Shown in pieces: positions 25,247 to 34,329 of a DNA stretch of 64,000 nucleotides. Made by a program: the position numbers and the translations under genes. Numbering within the stretch: position 1 is the stretch's first letter; each line of letters opens with the position of its first letter. The notes beneath the pieces are model-generated. The model had not been told where the DNA came from. It saw nothing but the letters and a program-made list of their open reading frames with translations, and did no database searches. This DNA is from Oceanobacillus iheyensis HTE831 (lineage in GTDB: Bacteria > Bacillota > Bacilli > Bacillales > Amphibacillaceae). Location of the stretch: the NCBI RefSeq assembly GCF_000011245.1, contig NC_004193.1, positions 3,016,501-3,080,500 on the forward strand, given 5' to 3'.

Positions 25247-26722
25247 ATGGAACAAACTATACAGCCAAGAGCCGTTATTGTAATCTTCGGAGCAACTGGA
25301 GATTTAGCAAAGCGTAAATTATTCCCTTCCATTTATCGTTTGTACCGAAGCGGAAAATTAGATGAGCATTTTGCAGTAATTGGTTTAGCACGTCGTCCTT
25401 GGACAGATGAAGTACTTAGAGAAAATGTGGAAAATTCCATACAAGATGCTCTTTCTCCGGATGAGGATTTATCCGAATTTATTTCCCATTTCTATTATAA
25501 ATCTTTTGATGTGACGGAAAAAGAATCGTATCAAGGACTTAATGAAATCATTCAAAACCTTGAAGGTCAATACCAAACAGAAGGAAATAGACTATTTTAT
25601 CTGGCAATGGCTCCAGATTTCTTTGGTGCTATTGCAAATCAACTCAATGATTATGGATTAAAGAACACGAGTGGTTGGACTAGACTTGTGATCGAAAAAC
25701 CATTTGGACATGATTTACCTTCTGCTAAAAAGTTAAACCATGAATTACAAGCCGCATTTCGTGAAGATCAAATTTATCGTATCGACCACTATCTAGGTAA
25801 AGAGATGGTGCAAAATATTGAAGTAATCCGTTTTGCCAACGGTATTTTTGAACATTTGTGGAATAATCGCTTTATCTCAAACATCCAAATTACGAGTAGC
25901 GAAACGCTTGGAGTAGAGGAACGAGCACGTTATTATGACACTTCTGGTGCTACGCGGGATATGGTTCAAAATCATATGTTACAAATGGTTGCTCTACTGG
26001 CGATGGAACCTCCGATTAGTTTAACAACAGAGGAAGTACGCTCTGAAAAAATTAAAGTATTGCGTGCCTTAAGAATGATGGAGACAAATGAAATAGATGA
26101 TTATTTCATTCGCGGTCAATACGGTGCTGGTACAGTTAAAGGTAATTCTGTTATTGGTTATCAAGACGAAGATGAACAACTAGAAAATTCTCGTACTGAA
26201 ACATTTGTAGCTGGAAAACTTCTCATTGACAATTACCGATGGGCAGGCGTTCCTTTCTATATTCGTACAGGAAAGCGCATGACAGAAAAATCCACAAAAA
26301 TTGTAATTGAGTTCAAAGACATTCCAATGAATCTTTATTACCAAAAAGATGATCAAAGGAATCCAAATTTATTGGTTATTAATATTCAACCAAATGAAGG
26401 AATTACGCTTTGCTTGAATGCACGTAAATCAGGTGAAGGTGCACTAGCAGAGCCAATTCAATTAGCATACCACCAAAATGCTGTATCTGGAATCAATACA
26501 CCAGAAGCATATGAAAAACTAATTTACGATAGTATGCTTGGTGATGCGACTAACTTTACCCATTGGGATGAAGTTGCTTTATCTTGGCAATTTGTCGATA
26601 AGATTTTGGAAAACTGGTCAGAAAATCAACCAGCATTCCCTAATTATCGTTCTGGATCGATGGGACCAGAAGCATCTGATGAACTGTTGAAAAAAGATGG
26701 TTTCCATTGGTGGCCAATCTAA
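25247..26722 (+). CDS. zwf: Glucose-6-phosphate 1-dehydrogenase
   Basis: This 491-residue enzyme catalyses the first step of the oxidative pentose phosphate pathway, oxidising glucose 6-phosphate with NADP+. The nucleotide-binding motif VIVIFGATGDLAKRKLFPS is at the N-terminus, IEKPFGHD follows, and the active-site signature RIDHYLGKEMVQNI contains the catalytic His and substrate-binding Lys. I place the start at the ATG at 25247, preceded by GAGGAAA. Upstream in-frame codons to 25163 overlap the promoter and are unlikely to be translated. It is monocistronic between a promoter and a long hairpin. Confidence 0.97.
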   Translation: MEQTIQPRAVIVIFGATGDLAKRKLFPSIYRLYRSGKLDEHFAVIGLARRPWTDEVLRENVENSIQDALSPDEDLSEFISHFYYKSFDVTEKESYQGLNEIIQNLEGQYQTEGNRLFYLAMAPDFFGAIANQLNDYGLKNTSGWTRLVIEKPFGHDLPSAKKLNHELQAAFREDQIYRIDHYLGKEMVQNIEVIRFANGIFEHLWNNRFISNIQITSSETLGVEERARYYDTSGATRDMVQNHMLQMVALLAMEPPISLTTEEVRSEKIKVLRALRMMETNEIDDYFIRGQYGAGTVKGNSVIGYQDEDEQLENSRTETFVAGKLLIDNYRWAGVPFYIRTGKRMTEKSTKIVIEFKDIPMNLYYQKDDQRNPNLLVINIQPNEGITLCLNARKSGEGALAEPIQLAYHQNAVSGINTPEAYEKLIYDSMLGDATNFTHWDEVALSWQFVDKILENWSENQPAFPNYRSGSMGPEASDELLKKDGFHWWPI

Positions 26723-26775
26723 ACGTCCTATATGAAGTAAGATTCCTAAAATCGAACTGTTTTACGAACCATTTT

Positions 26776-26840
26776 AAAAAGGTATTGTTATTTATAGCAT
26801 GTGAGGGTTCCCTACTGTCTATAAAAACAATACCTTTTTT
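26776..26840. terminator. Bidirectional terminator between zwf and a convergent membrane gene
   Basis: AAAAAGGTATTGTT pairs with AACAATACCTTTTTT around an inner CTATA/TATAG and GGG/CCC hairpin. T-runs occur on both strands, which suits the converging genes. Confidence 0.85.
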
Positions 26841-26841
26841 A

Positions 26842-27159
26842 TTATTGATATATTATGTTTTCATCATCTTTTTTATTGGATTGCATACCTGAGATGATCA
26901 ACGCTAAAGCTGATATCCAGTGCATGATCATACCAACTATTGGTATCCAGGCAATAACACTCGTAATAATACCAATTACACTTCCTGCGATCCACCGTCC
27001 ATCACGTTTGGCTAATATAAGCGTTAATATATGAAGTAACAGCATGACGAATAAAGGAGTGTACGCATTAGAAAAAATATAAATGCCACCTATAAAAGGA
27101 ATACCTAATAAAGCTTCTGCTCCCCCTGTTACCCACTGCATAATTCTAGATAATGACAT
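26842..27159 (-). CDS. Small membrane protein of unknown function
   Basis: This protein of about 105 residues is predicted to have three or four membrane helices. Features are a glycine-rich first helix (GGAEALLGIPFIGGIYIF), a short basic loop (LAKRDGRW) and a late helix with WIPIVGMIMHW. The tail is polar (QSNKKDDEN). I do not recognise the function; the pattern resembles small integral proteins of Bacillaceae with no assigned role. The start at 27159 is chosen for its GGGGG ribosome site. An ATG at 27204 would add 15 polar residues without such a site. The adjacent gap 27205-27445 shows only a short ATGGG/CCCAT hairpin. Confidence 0.7.
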   Translation of the reverse strand: MSLSRIMQWVTGGAEALLGIPFIGGIYIFSNAYTPLFVMLLLHILTLILAKRDGRWIAGSVIGIITSVIAWIPIVGMIMHWISALALIISGMQSNKKDDENIIYQ

Positions 27160-27445
27160 ATCTGGTCCCCCCTTTTGCGTTATATTTTCTTTTAAATGTA
27201 TCATACCCGGTTTATTTAAAAATCATGTCTAATCTTGGTGAATAATAATTTACCGTAAAGTCGTTATTAGTTAGTATGGGGTGCTCTCCCATGACCTTAC
27301 ATCTTTCCTCGGGTTTCAGTCATATCAGCCAACCAGCCACCAAAATAAAACCGCATGGTCAAGGTTCTATCGTAAGTTGAGTAAGATTAACCCTCCCTAC
27401 TATACGAATCCTATCCCCATACGGTTTCAAATCATTTAATTATTT

Positions 27446-30400
27446 TTATGCTTCTTTCTTTTTCCTTCTAAATTTCGTTGTCATATTATCAAACATTAAG
27501 TAGATAACAGGAACAAATAATAAGGTAAAGAAGCTGGATACTGTAAGGCCAAATATAATGGTAACCGCGAGCGGTTGTTGTAATTCGGCTCCTTCTCCAA
27601 TTCCTAATCCCAATGGTACCATCGCTAAAATAGTTGTTAAAGTCGTCATTAGAATTGGACGGAGTCGAGATTTACCTGCTTCAATTATTGATTCGATGCG
27701 ATCTGTTCCTCGTCTTCGTAAAATATTTATATAGTCGACAAGTACAATCGAATTATTCACCACTATACCGGCTAGCATAATTACACCGATAAATGCTGGA
27801 ATACTTAACGATAATCCTGTAATCCAAAGTCCACCGATAACTCCAATAACTGTTGTAGGTAAAGCAAACATGATAATAAATGGCTGCAATAGATTTTCAA
27901 ATTGGATTGCCATCACTGCATATACGAGGAATATAGAGAATACTAATGCAATCGCTAATTCCGCAAATGCCTCTTCCATGTCTGCAGCTTGACCTCCAAT
28001 TGAATAGCTATACCCTTCAGGAAAATGAATATTATCTAATGCTGATTCTACATCAGAAACGACACTTCCTAAATCTCGATCAACAACATCTGAAGTGATA
28101 TTCATTTGTGGTTGTTGATTTTCTCTGAGTAATGATTCAGGTCCTTGCTCTTGTTCTAATTCCACTAATTCATCCAACGGCACTTTTGCACCTGATGGTG
28201 ACTGAATAGACATATCTTGTAAATCATTAATGGTGTTTCGTTCTTCTTGAGGATATACAAGCGTTACATCCATTTCCTGTCCATCCTCACGGTATTGTGT
28301 CACCACTTGTCCGGAGAACTTCATTCGGATTTGACTACTCACTTGATCTGAAGTGAGCCCGTAACTTCTTGCAACGGCATCATCTACCGTAATCGTCATT
28401 TGTGGAATACCCTCTGAAGCAGCAGAAGATGCATTAAATACACCATCAACTTGATTTATTTCCTGTAGTACTTCTTCGGATAAATCACTTAACACTTCAT
28501 GCTCTTGTCCATTTAATTGAATCGTAATGGGATCACCCATTTGCATTCCGCCGTCCATTGCACTGGCTACAATTTCAGCACCAGCAATATGCTGTAATTC
28601 ATCATCAAGATTTTGGACGATTTGTGTCGTTGTCTGCTCACGTTCTGCTACTGGGGTCATCTGAATCGTATACGAAGCCTGATTCCCAGATTCAAAACCT
28701 GTTGCACCGACAGTAACATAGCTTGTTTCGATAACATCATCATACTGACTTAGGACTTCGTTTACTTGATCAGAGATGGTTTGGGTATAAGCTAGACTAC
28801 TTCCTGGAGCAGTCTCAACCGTAATTTGTGCCTGACCTTGATCGGAAGACGGCATAAATTCTGCACCCATGCGCGGGATTAGAGCAAGACTTCCTGCTAT
28901 TGCAAGAATGACTACGAGTACGGTCGTCTTTCTAAACTTCAGTACGCGACTTAAACCACCACTATAAAGTTCTCGTAACCAATCAAGAAAACGATCGAAC
29001 CAATATCTTCTACCTTTGTCTTCCATTGCTTTCGATAACAATTTAGAGGATAACATCGGTACTAAGGTAATTGCTACAACAAGGGAAGCAATTAATGAGA
29101 ATGACACTGCTAGTGCTAATGGAGCGAATAAATCCGCAGATAACCCTTCTACAAAAATAATTGGTAAAAATACAACTAACGTAGTCGTTGTAGAGGCGAT
29201 AACTGCTGGTGCTAATTCAGATGCACCCTTTGTAGCAGAATCAAACAGATTATATCCTCTTCTTTTATACGAATATATATTTTCTAAGATAATGATTGAA
29301 CTATCTACCATCATCCCAATTCCAAGTGCTAACCCACCTAATGTTAATACATTCAACGTTTGTCCTGTAAAATACATTAATGTGAATGTAGAAATTAGCG
29401 CAATTGGAATCGACAATCCGATAACGATTGTCGCTCGGAAACTTTTCAAGAATAATAATAGAATAAGAAAAGCAATTGCTCCACCGATTAAAATATTATT
29501 AATAACAGAGTCAATCGACATTTCAATAAAATCAGATGTATCAATTACTGTTTTTAAATTCGCTCCTTCTGGAAGATCTCCTTTCAAGTCTTCCATAGAA
29601 GATTCAATATTACTAGCTACTTCTACTGTATTGGCATCGGTTTGTTTCATTACCGATAATACAATAGCGGGTTCTCCATCCACTAATGTATCGGAGCTTC
29701 TATCTTTAAAATCATCATTTACTGTAGCTACATCCGATACTTGAATAACATCGCCAGCTTCCGTTTGAATTCTTGTTTCTTCTATATCATTTATAGATTC
29801 AAATTCTCCCGTTACACGTAATTGCAAGTCTTGATTCCCTTGCTCTACCGTTCCAACTGAAGAAGAGTTATTGGAATCTGAGATAGCTTGCATGACGGAT
29901 TGAGAGGTGATTCCATATTGTGACATGCGCGCTTCATCCAGTTCAACCTGAATCTCTCGTTCTAGGCCACCTTCGACCGATACAGAAGCAACCCCTGCTT
30001 GTCTTTCAAAATAAGGAACAATTTGCTCATTAGCAATTTCGGTTAATTCAGCTGTATCTCCTCCAGTTAATCCTAAATAAACTACTGGCATAGCTTCTGG
30101 GCTAAAACGGAGTATATTAGGATCACCAGCCTGATCAGGCAACATACCTTTTACTTGATCAACTTGCTCCCGGACATCTAATAATGCCTGATCTAAGTCT
30201 GTCCCATTTTGAAACATCATCATTACCATTGATGAGCCTGATTGAGACTGAGACTGTACAGTGTCAATTCCCTCCACGGAACTTACAGATGATTCAATTG
30301 GTCTACTTATTAAATTTTCGACATCTTCAGGAGCAGCATCTTGATAACTTGTTGCTACAACAGCTACTGGTAAATCAATCTCAGGAAAAAGATCTACAGC

Positions 30401-30496
30401 TAAGTTTCTCAATGAGACGACGCCTAAAGCAATGATTGCTAAAACAACCATAATCACTCCGATTGGTCGTTTTACGGATGTATTTACTAGCTTCAA
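27446..30496 (-). CDS. swrC: RND multidrug/surfactin efflux transporter, SwrC-like
   Basis: This 1016-residue inner-membrane pump belongs to the AcrB/RND superfamily. A first helix (IGVIMVVLAIIALGVVSLR) precedes a large loop; a helix bundle follows with the proton-relay segment GIGMMVDSSIIILENIY. The second half repeats this plan (LAGIVVNNSIVLVDYIN). DLFPEIDLPVAVV is typical of the Gram-positive SwrC/YerP group, which exports surfactin and other amphiphiles. Internal duplication and about 12 helices are visible. The membrane-fusion lipoprotein gene ends three bases upstream, so both form one operon. The gene name is by resemblance; substrate is unproven. Confidence 0.9.
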   Translation of the reverse strand: MKLVNTSVKRPIGVIMVVLAIIALGVVSLRNLAVDLFPEIDLPVAVVATSYQDAAPEDVENLISRPIESSVSSVEGIDTVQSQSQSGSSMVMMMFQNGTDLDQALLDVREQVDQVKGMLPDQAGDPNILRFSPEAMPVVYLGLTGGDTAELTEIANEQIVPYFERQAGVASVSVEGGLEREIQVELDEARMSQYGITSQSVMQAISDSNNSSSVGTVEQGNQDLQLRVTGEFESINDIEETRIQTEAGDVIQVSDVATVNDDFKDRSSDTLVDGEPAIVLSVMKQTDANTVEVASNIESSMEDLKGDLPEGANLKTVIDTSDFIEMSIDSVINNILIGGAIAFLILLLFLKSFRATIVIGLSIPIALISTFTLMYFTGQTLNVLTLGGLALGIGMMVDSSIIILENIYSYKRRGYNLFDSATKGASELAPAVIASTTTTLVVFLPIIFVEGLSADLFAPLALAVSFSLIASLVVAITLVPMLSSKLLSKAMEDKGRRYWFDRFLDWLRELYSGGLSRVLKFRKTTVLVVILAIAGSLALIPRMGAEFMPSSDQGQAQITVETAPGSSLAYTQTISDQVNEVLSQYDDVIETSYVTVGATGFESGNQASYTIQMTPVAEREQTTTQIVQNLDDELQHIAGAEIVASAMDGGMQMGDPITIQLNGQEHEVLSDLSEEVLQEINQVDGVFNASSAASEGIPQMTITVDDAVARSYGLTSDQVSSQIRMKFSGQVVTQYREDGQEMDVTLVYPQEERNTINDLQDMSIQSPSGAKVPLDELVELEQEQGPESLLRENQQPQMNITSDVVDRDLGSVVSDVESALDNIHFPEGYSYSIGGQAADMEEAFAELAIALVFSIFLVYAVMAIQFENLLQPFIIMFALPTTVIGVIGGLWITGLSLSIPAFIGVIMLAGIVVNNSIVLVDYINILRRRGTDRIESIIEAGKSRLRPILMTTLTTILAMVPLGLGIGEGAELQQPLAVTIIFGLTVSSFFTLLFVPVIYLMFDNMTTKFRRKKKEA

Positions 30497-30499
30497 GAT

Positions 30500-31363
30500 C
30501 TATTCTCCTTTCACAACTTCTACAGAATCTCCATCCTGTAAGGTTAATTGTCCAGATGTAACGATTTCATCTCCTGGCTCTAATTCACCTTCAACCGCTG
30601 TTTTTGCGGATTGCATTTCATTTACGGTTACTTTTTTTCTTTCTACTTGATTATCGTTTACTATATAGACATACGATTCATTATTTTCTTCTACTATTGA
30701 GGCTGTAGGAACAAGCAATGAATCAGAAACCACCGTCTCTGGAATGGCTAATGTCGCTACTGTTCCAGTAAGTATATCTTGATCTTGTTCATCATCTATC
30801 GTAGCTACAACTGGGTATAGGCCCGTATCATCTGGCATGGAATCAATTTGTGTGATTGTCGCTTCAAATTCATCTCCATTGATCGTAGCTGTAAAAGTAT
30901 CATCTTTATTTATTAATTCTAAAATTCTTGCGGTTGCAGTAAACTGTAATTTCCAAGATGATGTATCTGCTATTATGGCAAACGGCTCTTCTGGATTTAT
31001 CATTTCTCCTTCACCAGCTTGAAGTTGCATTAATTCCCCATCTGAAGGAGCATTAATCGTTTGTGTACCAGCTGGAGTTGAAATAGTTGCAATCTTATCA
31101 TCTTCTTCTACACTAGCTCCACTTTCCACTTCTAGCGTTTCAATTTCTCCTGGTTGTTCAACTGTAATTGGCGTTGTCTTATTGGGTTCTACTCGTCCAG
31201 AAATGGTACGATCAATATCTAAATCCCCTTCTTCAATTTCGCCAGTTTCTACCGATACAATGCGATCCTCTTCTTCTTGGTTAGCACTCTCATCTTCTTC
31301 CGTACATGCAGCGAGTATAAAAACCAAAAAAATTATTCCTAAAAATAGTGTTGCTTTTCTCAT
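30500..31363 (-). CDS. Efflux RND adaptor (membrane fusion protein), lipoprotein
   Basis: This 287-residue lipoprotein (lipobox ILAAC, Cys at about 20) has an acidic linker, then the barrel-sandwich/lipoyl part of HlyD-type adaptors (GRVEPNKTTPITVEQPGEI, VESGASVEEDD, NAPSDGELM) and a beta-barrel with SLLVPTASIVEENN and GDEIVTSGQL near the C-terminus. The usual coiled-coil hairpin is nearly absent: the two lipoyl halves are joined by a short turn. It should sit on the outer face of the membrane and work with the SwrC-like pump encoded three bases downstream. Start: ATG with AAAGGAG seven bases upstream. Confidence 0.9.
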   Translation of the reverse strand: MRKATLFLGIIFLVFILAACTEEDESANQEEEDRIVSVETGEIEEGDLDIDRTISGRVEPNKTTPITVEQPGEIETLEVESGASVEEDDKIATISTPAGTQTINAPSDGELMQLQAGEGEMINPEEPFAIIADTSSWKLQFTATARILELINKDDTFTATINGDEFEATITQIDSMPDDTGLYPVVATIDDEQDQDILTGTVATLAIPETVVSDSLLVPTASIVEENNESYVYIVNDNQVERKKVTVNEMQSAKTAVEGELEPGDEIVTSGQLTLQDGDSVEVVKGE

Positions 31364-31442
31364 GTTAATCTCCTTTCTAAACCATGTAATTTTATCTTAA
31401 AAATGATTCAATTCTCCCAAATCAATTCCTGATTTATTTTGA

Positions 31443-31489
31443 TAGTTCGAATACTATTTTAGTATACCGACCCAGACTAGACCTCGCAA
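31443..31489 (-). promoter_or_regulatory. Promoter and operator-like palindrome for the efflux operon
   Basis: On the minus strand TTGCGA (31484-31489), a 17-base spacer and TATACT (31461-31466) form a good SigA promoter. Just past the -10, at 31443-31456, the near-palindrome TAGTTCGAATACTA covers the likely transcription start, a position suited to a repressor. Confidence 0.5.
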
Positions 31490-32304
31490 ATTCAAAGGCT
31501 GGCTAATGACATTTAGTTATAAGTTTTATTTGGGACACAACTTCTGCAAGTTTTAAAAAACGCTGTATTTATTATTCGACTAAGATAAGAGAATCATGTC
31601 GAATAATTTCTGCAAATATTCGAATACAAGTGAAATTATCGACAATTTCTGAGTATTTCCGAGCATTCGCCTATAAATATATAGGAATTATAGTTCTTAT
31701 TACTCTAGGTCGTAATAACTTATGTATTTCACGAGATATCGTATTTTAAGCCGTTTGAGACAACTATAACAATTCGGTACAATAAATGAATGTAAGCGCA
31801 ACGAGTTATCTCGGTAAAAATCTCTCCAGATCAGATTTGATTATCTTCCTTATCGGATTCTTCATACTTACGTTGTATGTAACTCGAATACGTTCACGGT
31901 ATATTATTTCACTATTGATAAATTTCATTTTTTTCAGTCGAAGAAAATAATGATTTACTTTTTCAACAAACATACGAACGGATGGATTGATTGGAAGACC
32001 ATCAATTCCTCTTTACTGTGGAATCAAGTAGGAAAGTCACGTCCGATATTAGCATTCCGATCTAGAGATGGCTATTCATTCCGTTTAGCCAATTTTTATT
32101 CGGTTTACTTGAGTCAGTTTCATCTTTGTCTAGTTCTACGTAGTAAAAATGTTCGGAATTAAAGGAATTCCTTAGACTTGATTTAGATTGTAATGGAAGA
32201 TGATAAATAGGGATCAAAATAACTAGAAAAAAGTGATTTTTATCGCTCGAATGCGTAGAATCGATGCCTGCTGAAAAGCAAATAAATCAATCTCGAAACA
32301 TTCG
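31490..32304. other. Gene-free region between divergent efflux and betaine-type operons
   Basis: No reading frame here has a convincing ribosome site or family resemblance; the longest plus-strand frame is 70 codons (31950-32162). The stretch is AT-rich with many TTCGA-containing words. A 10-bp perfect inverted repeat, ATTATTCGAC and GTCGAATAAT, occupies 31571-31607 with a 17-base spacer. It may hold regulatory sites, a small RNA or a decayed gene; nothing firmer is visible. Confidence 0.5.
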
Positions 32305-32336
32305 AATTTCATGTAATAGTTCTTAATTATGAAATT
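32305..32336. promoter_or_regulatory. Inverted repeat upstream of the betaine-type ABC operon
   Basis: Perfect 8-bp arms AATTTCAT and ATGAAATT are separated by 16 bases and end 36 bases before the binding-protein start. The position overlaps the expected promoter and suits a dimeric repressor. Confidence 0.4.
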
Positions 32337-32372
32337 GATTTTAAAAAAATATATTAAAAGGGGACATAGAAA

Positions 32373-33368
32373 ATGAGAAAAACGCTTTTATTACTTATGA
32401 CTGCTGTAGCATTAGTACTTGCTGCCTGTGGCGATGCTTCAAGCGATAGCGAAATCGATACTATCGTATTAGCAGATGCAGGTTGGGATAGTATTAAAGT
32501 GCATAACAGTATTGCACAACGAATTATCGAAGAAGGATATGATTACAATACCGATGTTACATCTGGTTCCACCGCTGCAACCGTACAAGGTTTACGTGAG
32601 GGAGATATCAATGTCTACACAGAAGTTTGGACAGATAACATTAAAGAATTATATGAAGAGTCTATTGAATCTGGCGATATCGAAAAGCTTTCCGTAAACT
32701 TTGATGATAATGTTCAAGGACTTTATGTACCGTCTTATGTTATCGAGGGTGATCCAGAAAGAGGAATTGAACCGCTTGCTCCCGACCTTGAAACAGTAGA
32801 AGATTTAAAAAATTATCCAGAAGTTTTTCAAGACCCGGAGGATCCTTCTAAAGGACGTCTAATAAATGCTCCGAGTGGTTGGGCTGTTGAACAATCAATT
32901 AATGAAAAATTCGAGACTTACGGTTTAGGAGAGACATTTAATAACTTTGGACCTGGTTCCGATGCTGCAATTGTAGCAGACTTAGCAAGTGCTTATGAAG
33001 CAGGAGAAGGTTGGGTTGGTTACTACTGGTCTCCAACGGCAATTACTGCAAAATATGACCTAACGTTATTAAAAGAAGATCCATATGAAGAAGATCAATG
33101 GAACGAAGACAAAAGTACAGAATTCCCTCCAAATGATGTAGTCGTAGCTGTTCATAAAGATTTTCCTGAACAAGCTCCCGAAGTAACGGAATTCTTGAAA
33201 AACTATGAGACAAGTAGTGCGCTAACAGAAGAAGCATTAAATTATATGGAAGAGAATGGTGCATCACCTGAGGAAGCAGCTGAATGGTGGATGAACGAAC
33301 ATGAAGATGTTTGGACGAGTTGGGTTCCTGAAGATGTAGCAACGGCAGTAAAAGAATCATTACAGTAA
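32373..33368 (+). CDS. Glycine betaine/proline-type ABC substrate-binding lipoprotein
   Basis: This 331-residue extracellular binding protein is anchored by a lipobox (LVLAAC, Cys at about 19). It matches the OpuAC family: IVLADAGWDSIKVHN at the start of lobe 1, VYTEVWTDN, RLINAPSGWAVEQ and WVGYYWSPTA. Aromatic residues in such segments cage the quaternary ammonium group of betaines in the family. It starts a three-gene operon with the permease and ATPase. The order binding protein-permease-ATPase is the reverse of the B. subtilis opuA operon. Glycine betaine is the likeliest substrate; ectoine or proline betaine are also possible. Start: ATG with AAAAGGGG upstream. Confidence 0.9.
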   Translation: MRKTLLLLMTAVALVLAACGDASSDSEIDTIVLADAGWDSIKVHNSIAQRIIEEGYDYNTDVTSGSTAATVQGLREGDINVYTEVWTDNIKELYEESIESGDIEKLSVNFDDNVQGLYVPSYVIEGDPERGIEPLAPDLETVEDLKNYPEVFQDPEDPSKGRLINAPSGWAVEQSINEKFETYGLGETFNNFGPGSDAAIVADLASAYEAGEGWVGYYWSPTAITAKYDLTLLKEDPYEEDQWNEDKSTEFPPNDVVVAVHKDFPEQAPEVTEFLKNYETSSALTEEALNYMEENGASPEEAAEWWMNEHEDVWTSWVPEDVATAVKESLQ

Positions 33369-33471
33369 TGAAATGGAGCAGCTTGCCACTTGGTTGGCTG
33401 TTCTTTCTATTTAAAATATCATTTATTAATGAAAGAGAGGTGTAGAACTGCTAGACGCAGTATCGACGCTT

Positions 33472-34329
33472 ATGGGAATATTTCCAGATATAGAGTTTGA
33501 AGCTGGTAAGTATGTAGATCAAGCCGTTAGTTTTATTGATTCTACATTTGAAGCTTTTTTTGATTTTATTTTCTTTATTGCATCCCGTTCTATTAATCTA
33601 ATTACAGATGCATTAATGTTTTTGCCTTGGTGGTTATTCATTATTATTATTATTGCATTAGGATGGTACTTTAAGTCGGCCTTTTCCGGTATTCTTTATG
33701 GTGCGTTTATCTTTATCATCGGAACATTTGGATTATGGGAAGATATGATGATTACCATCTCCATTATTCTCACAGCAGTAATTATATGTTTACTTATCGG
33801 CATTCCAATTGGTGTAGCAATGTCATTTAGTAAACTATTCTCGACTATTGCCCGCCCAGTACTTGATGCAATGCAGACAATGCCTAGTTTTGTCTACCTC
33901 ATTCCAGCGATTTTCTTCTTTGGCTTAGGTAATGTTTCTGCTATTTTTGCAACGCTGATTTATGCTTTACCTCCTGTTATTCGTTTAACGGAGCTTGCTA
34001 TTCGTGGAGTAGATAAGGAGATTATCGAATCTGCACATTCCTTTGGTTCATCAAAATGGCAAACATTAAAAAAAGTACAATTACCACAGGCAACACCTAC
34101 AATTATGGCTGGTGTGAACCAAACAACTATGATGGCATTATCAATGGTCGTAATCGCTTCGATGGTTGGTGCATCTGGATTAGGTGAACAAGTACTTGTA
34201 TCAATTAATCGCATAGATATCGCACTAGGATTCGAAGCTGGAATCAGTATCGTGTTCTTAGCGGTTATCATTGACCGTATTACTAACGGTGTTGCACAAA
34301 AATTCCAAAGACAGGGTGATAGAGCATGA
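33472..34329 (+). CDS. Glycine betaine-type ABC permease
   Basis: This 285-residue membrane protein resembles ProW/OpuAB. A periplasm-facing N-terminal region is followed by about seven helices. The cytoplasmic EAA loop (ESAHSFGSSKWQTLKKVQLP) docks the ATPase, and MQTMPSFVYLIPAIFFFGLG is characteristic of the family. The ATG at 33472 lacks a ribosome site. The only good one (AGAGAGG) lies before an in-frame CTG at 33448, which would add eight residues, so the true start may be that non-standard codon. The ATPase gene overlaps its end by four bases (ATGA). Confidence 0.9.
   Translation: MGIFPDIEFEAGKYVDQAVSFIDSTFEAFFDFIFFIASRSINLITDALMFLPWWLFIIIIIALGWYFKSAFSGILYGAFIFIIGTFGLWEDMMITISIILTAVIICLLIGIPIGVAMSFSKLFSTIARPVLDAMQTMPSFVYLIPAIFFFGLGNVSAIFATLIYALPPVIRLTELAIRGVDKEIIESAHSFGSSKWQTLKKVQLPQATPTIMAGVNQTTMMALSMVVIASMVGASGLGEQVLVSINRIDIALGFEAGISIVFLAVIIDRITNGVAQKFQRQGDRA

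Noticed and set aside
29016..29744. Long plus-strand frame (242 codons) inside swrC
   Set aside because: It is antisense to a strongly coding RND pump gene, lacks a ribosome site and shows no family motif; it follows from the codon bias of the real gene.
31950..32162. Plus-strand frame of 70 codons in the gene-free region
   Set aside because: It has a weak ribosome site, no recognisable features, and codon use and aromatic content typical of a random AT-rich frame.
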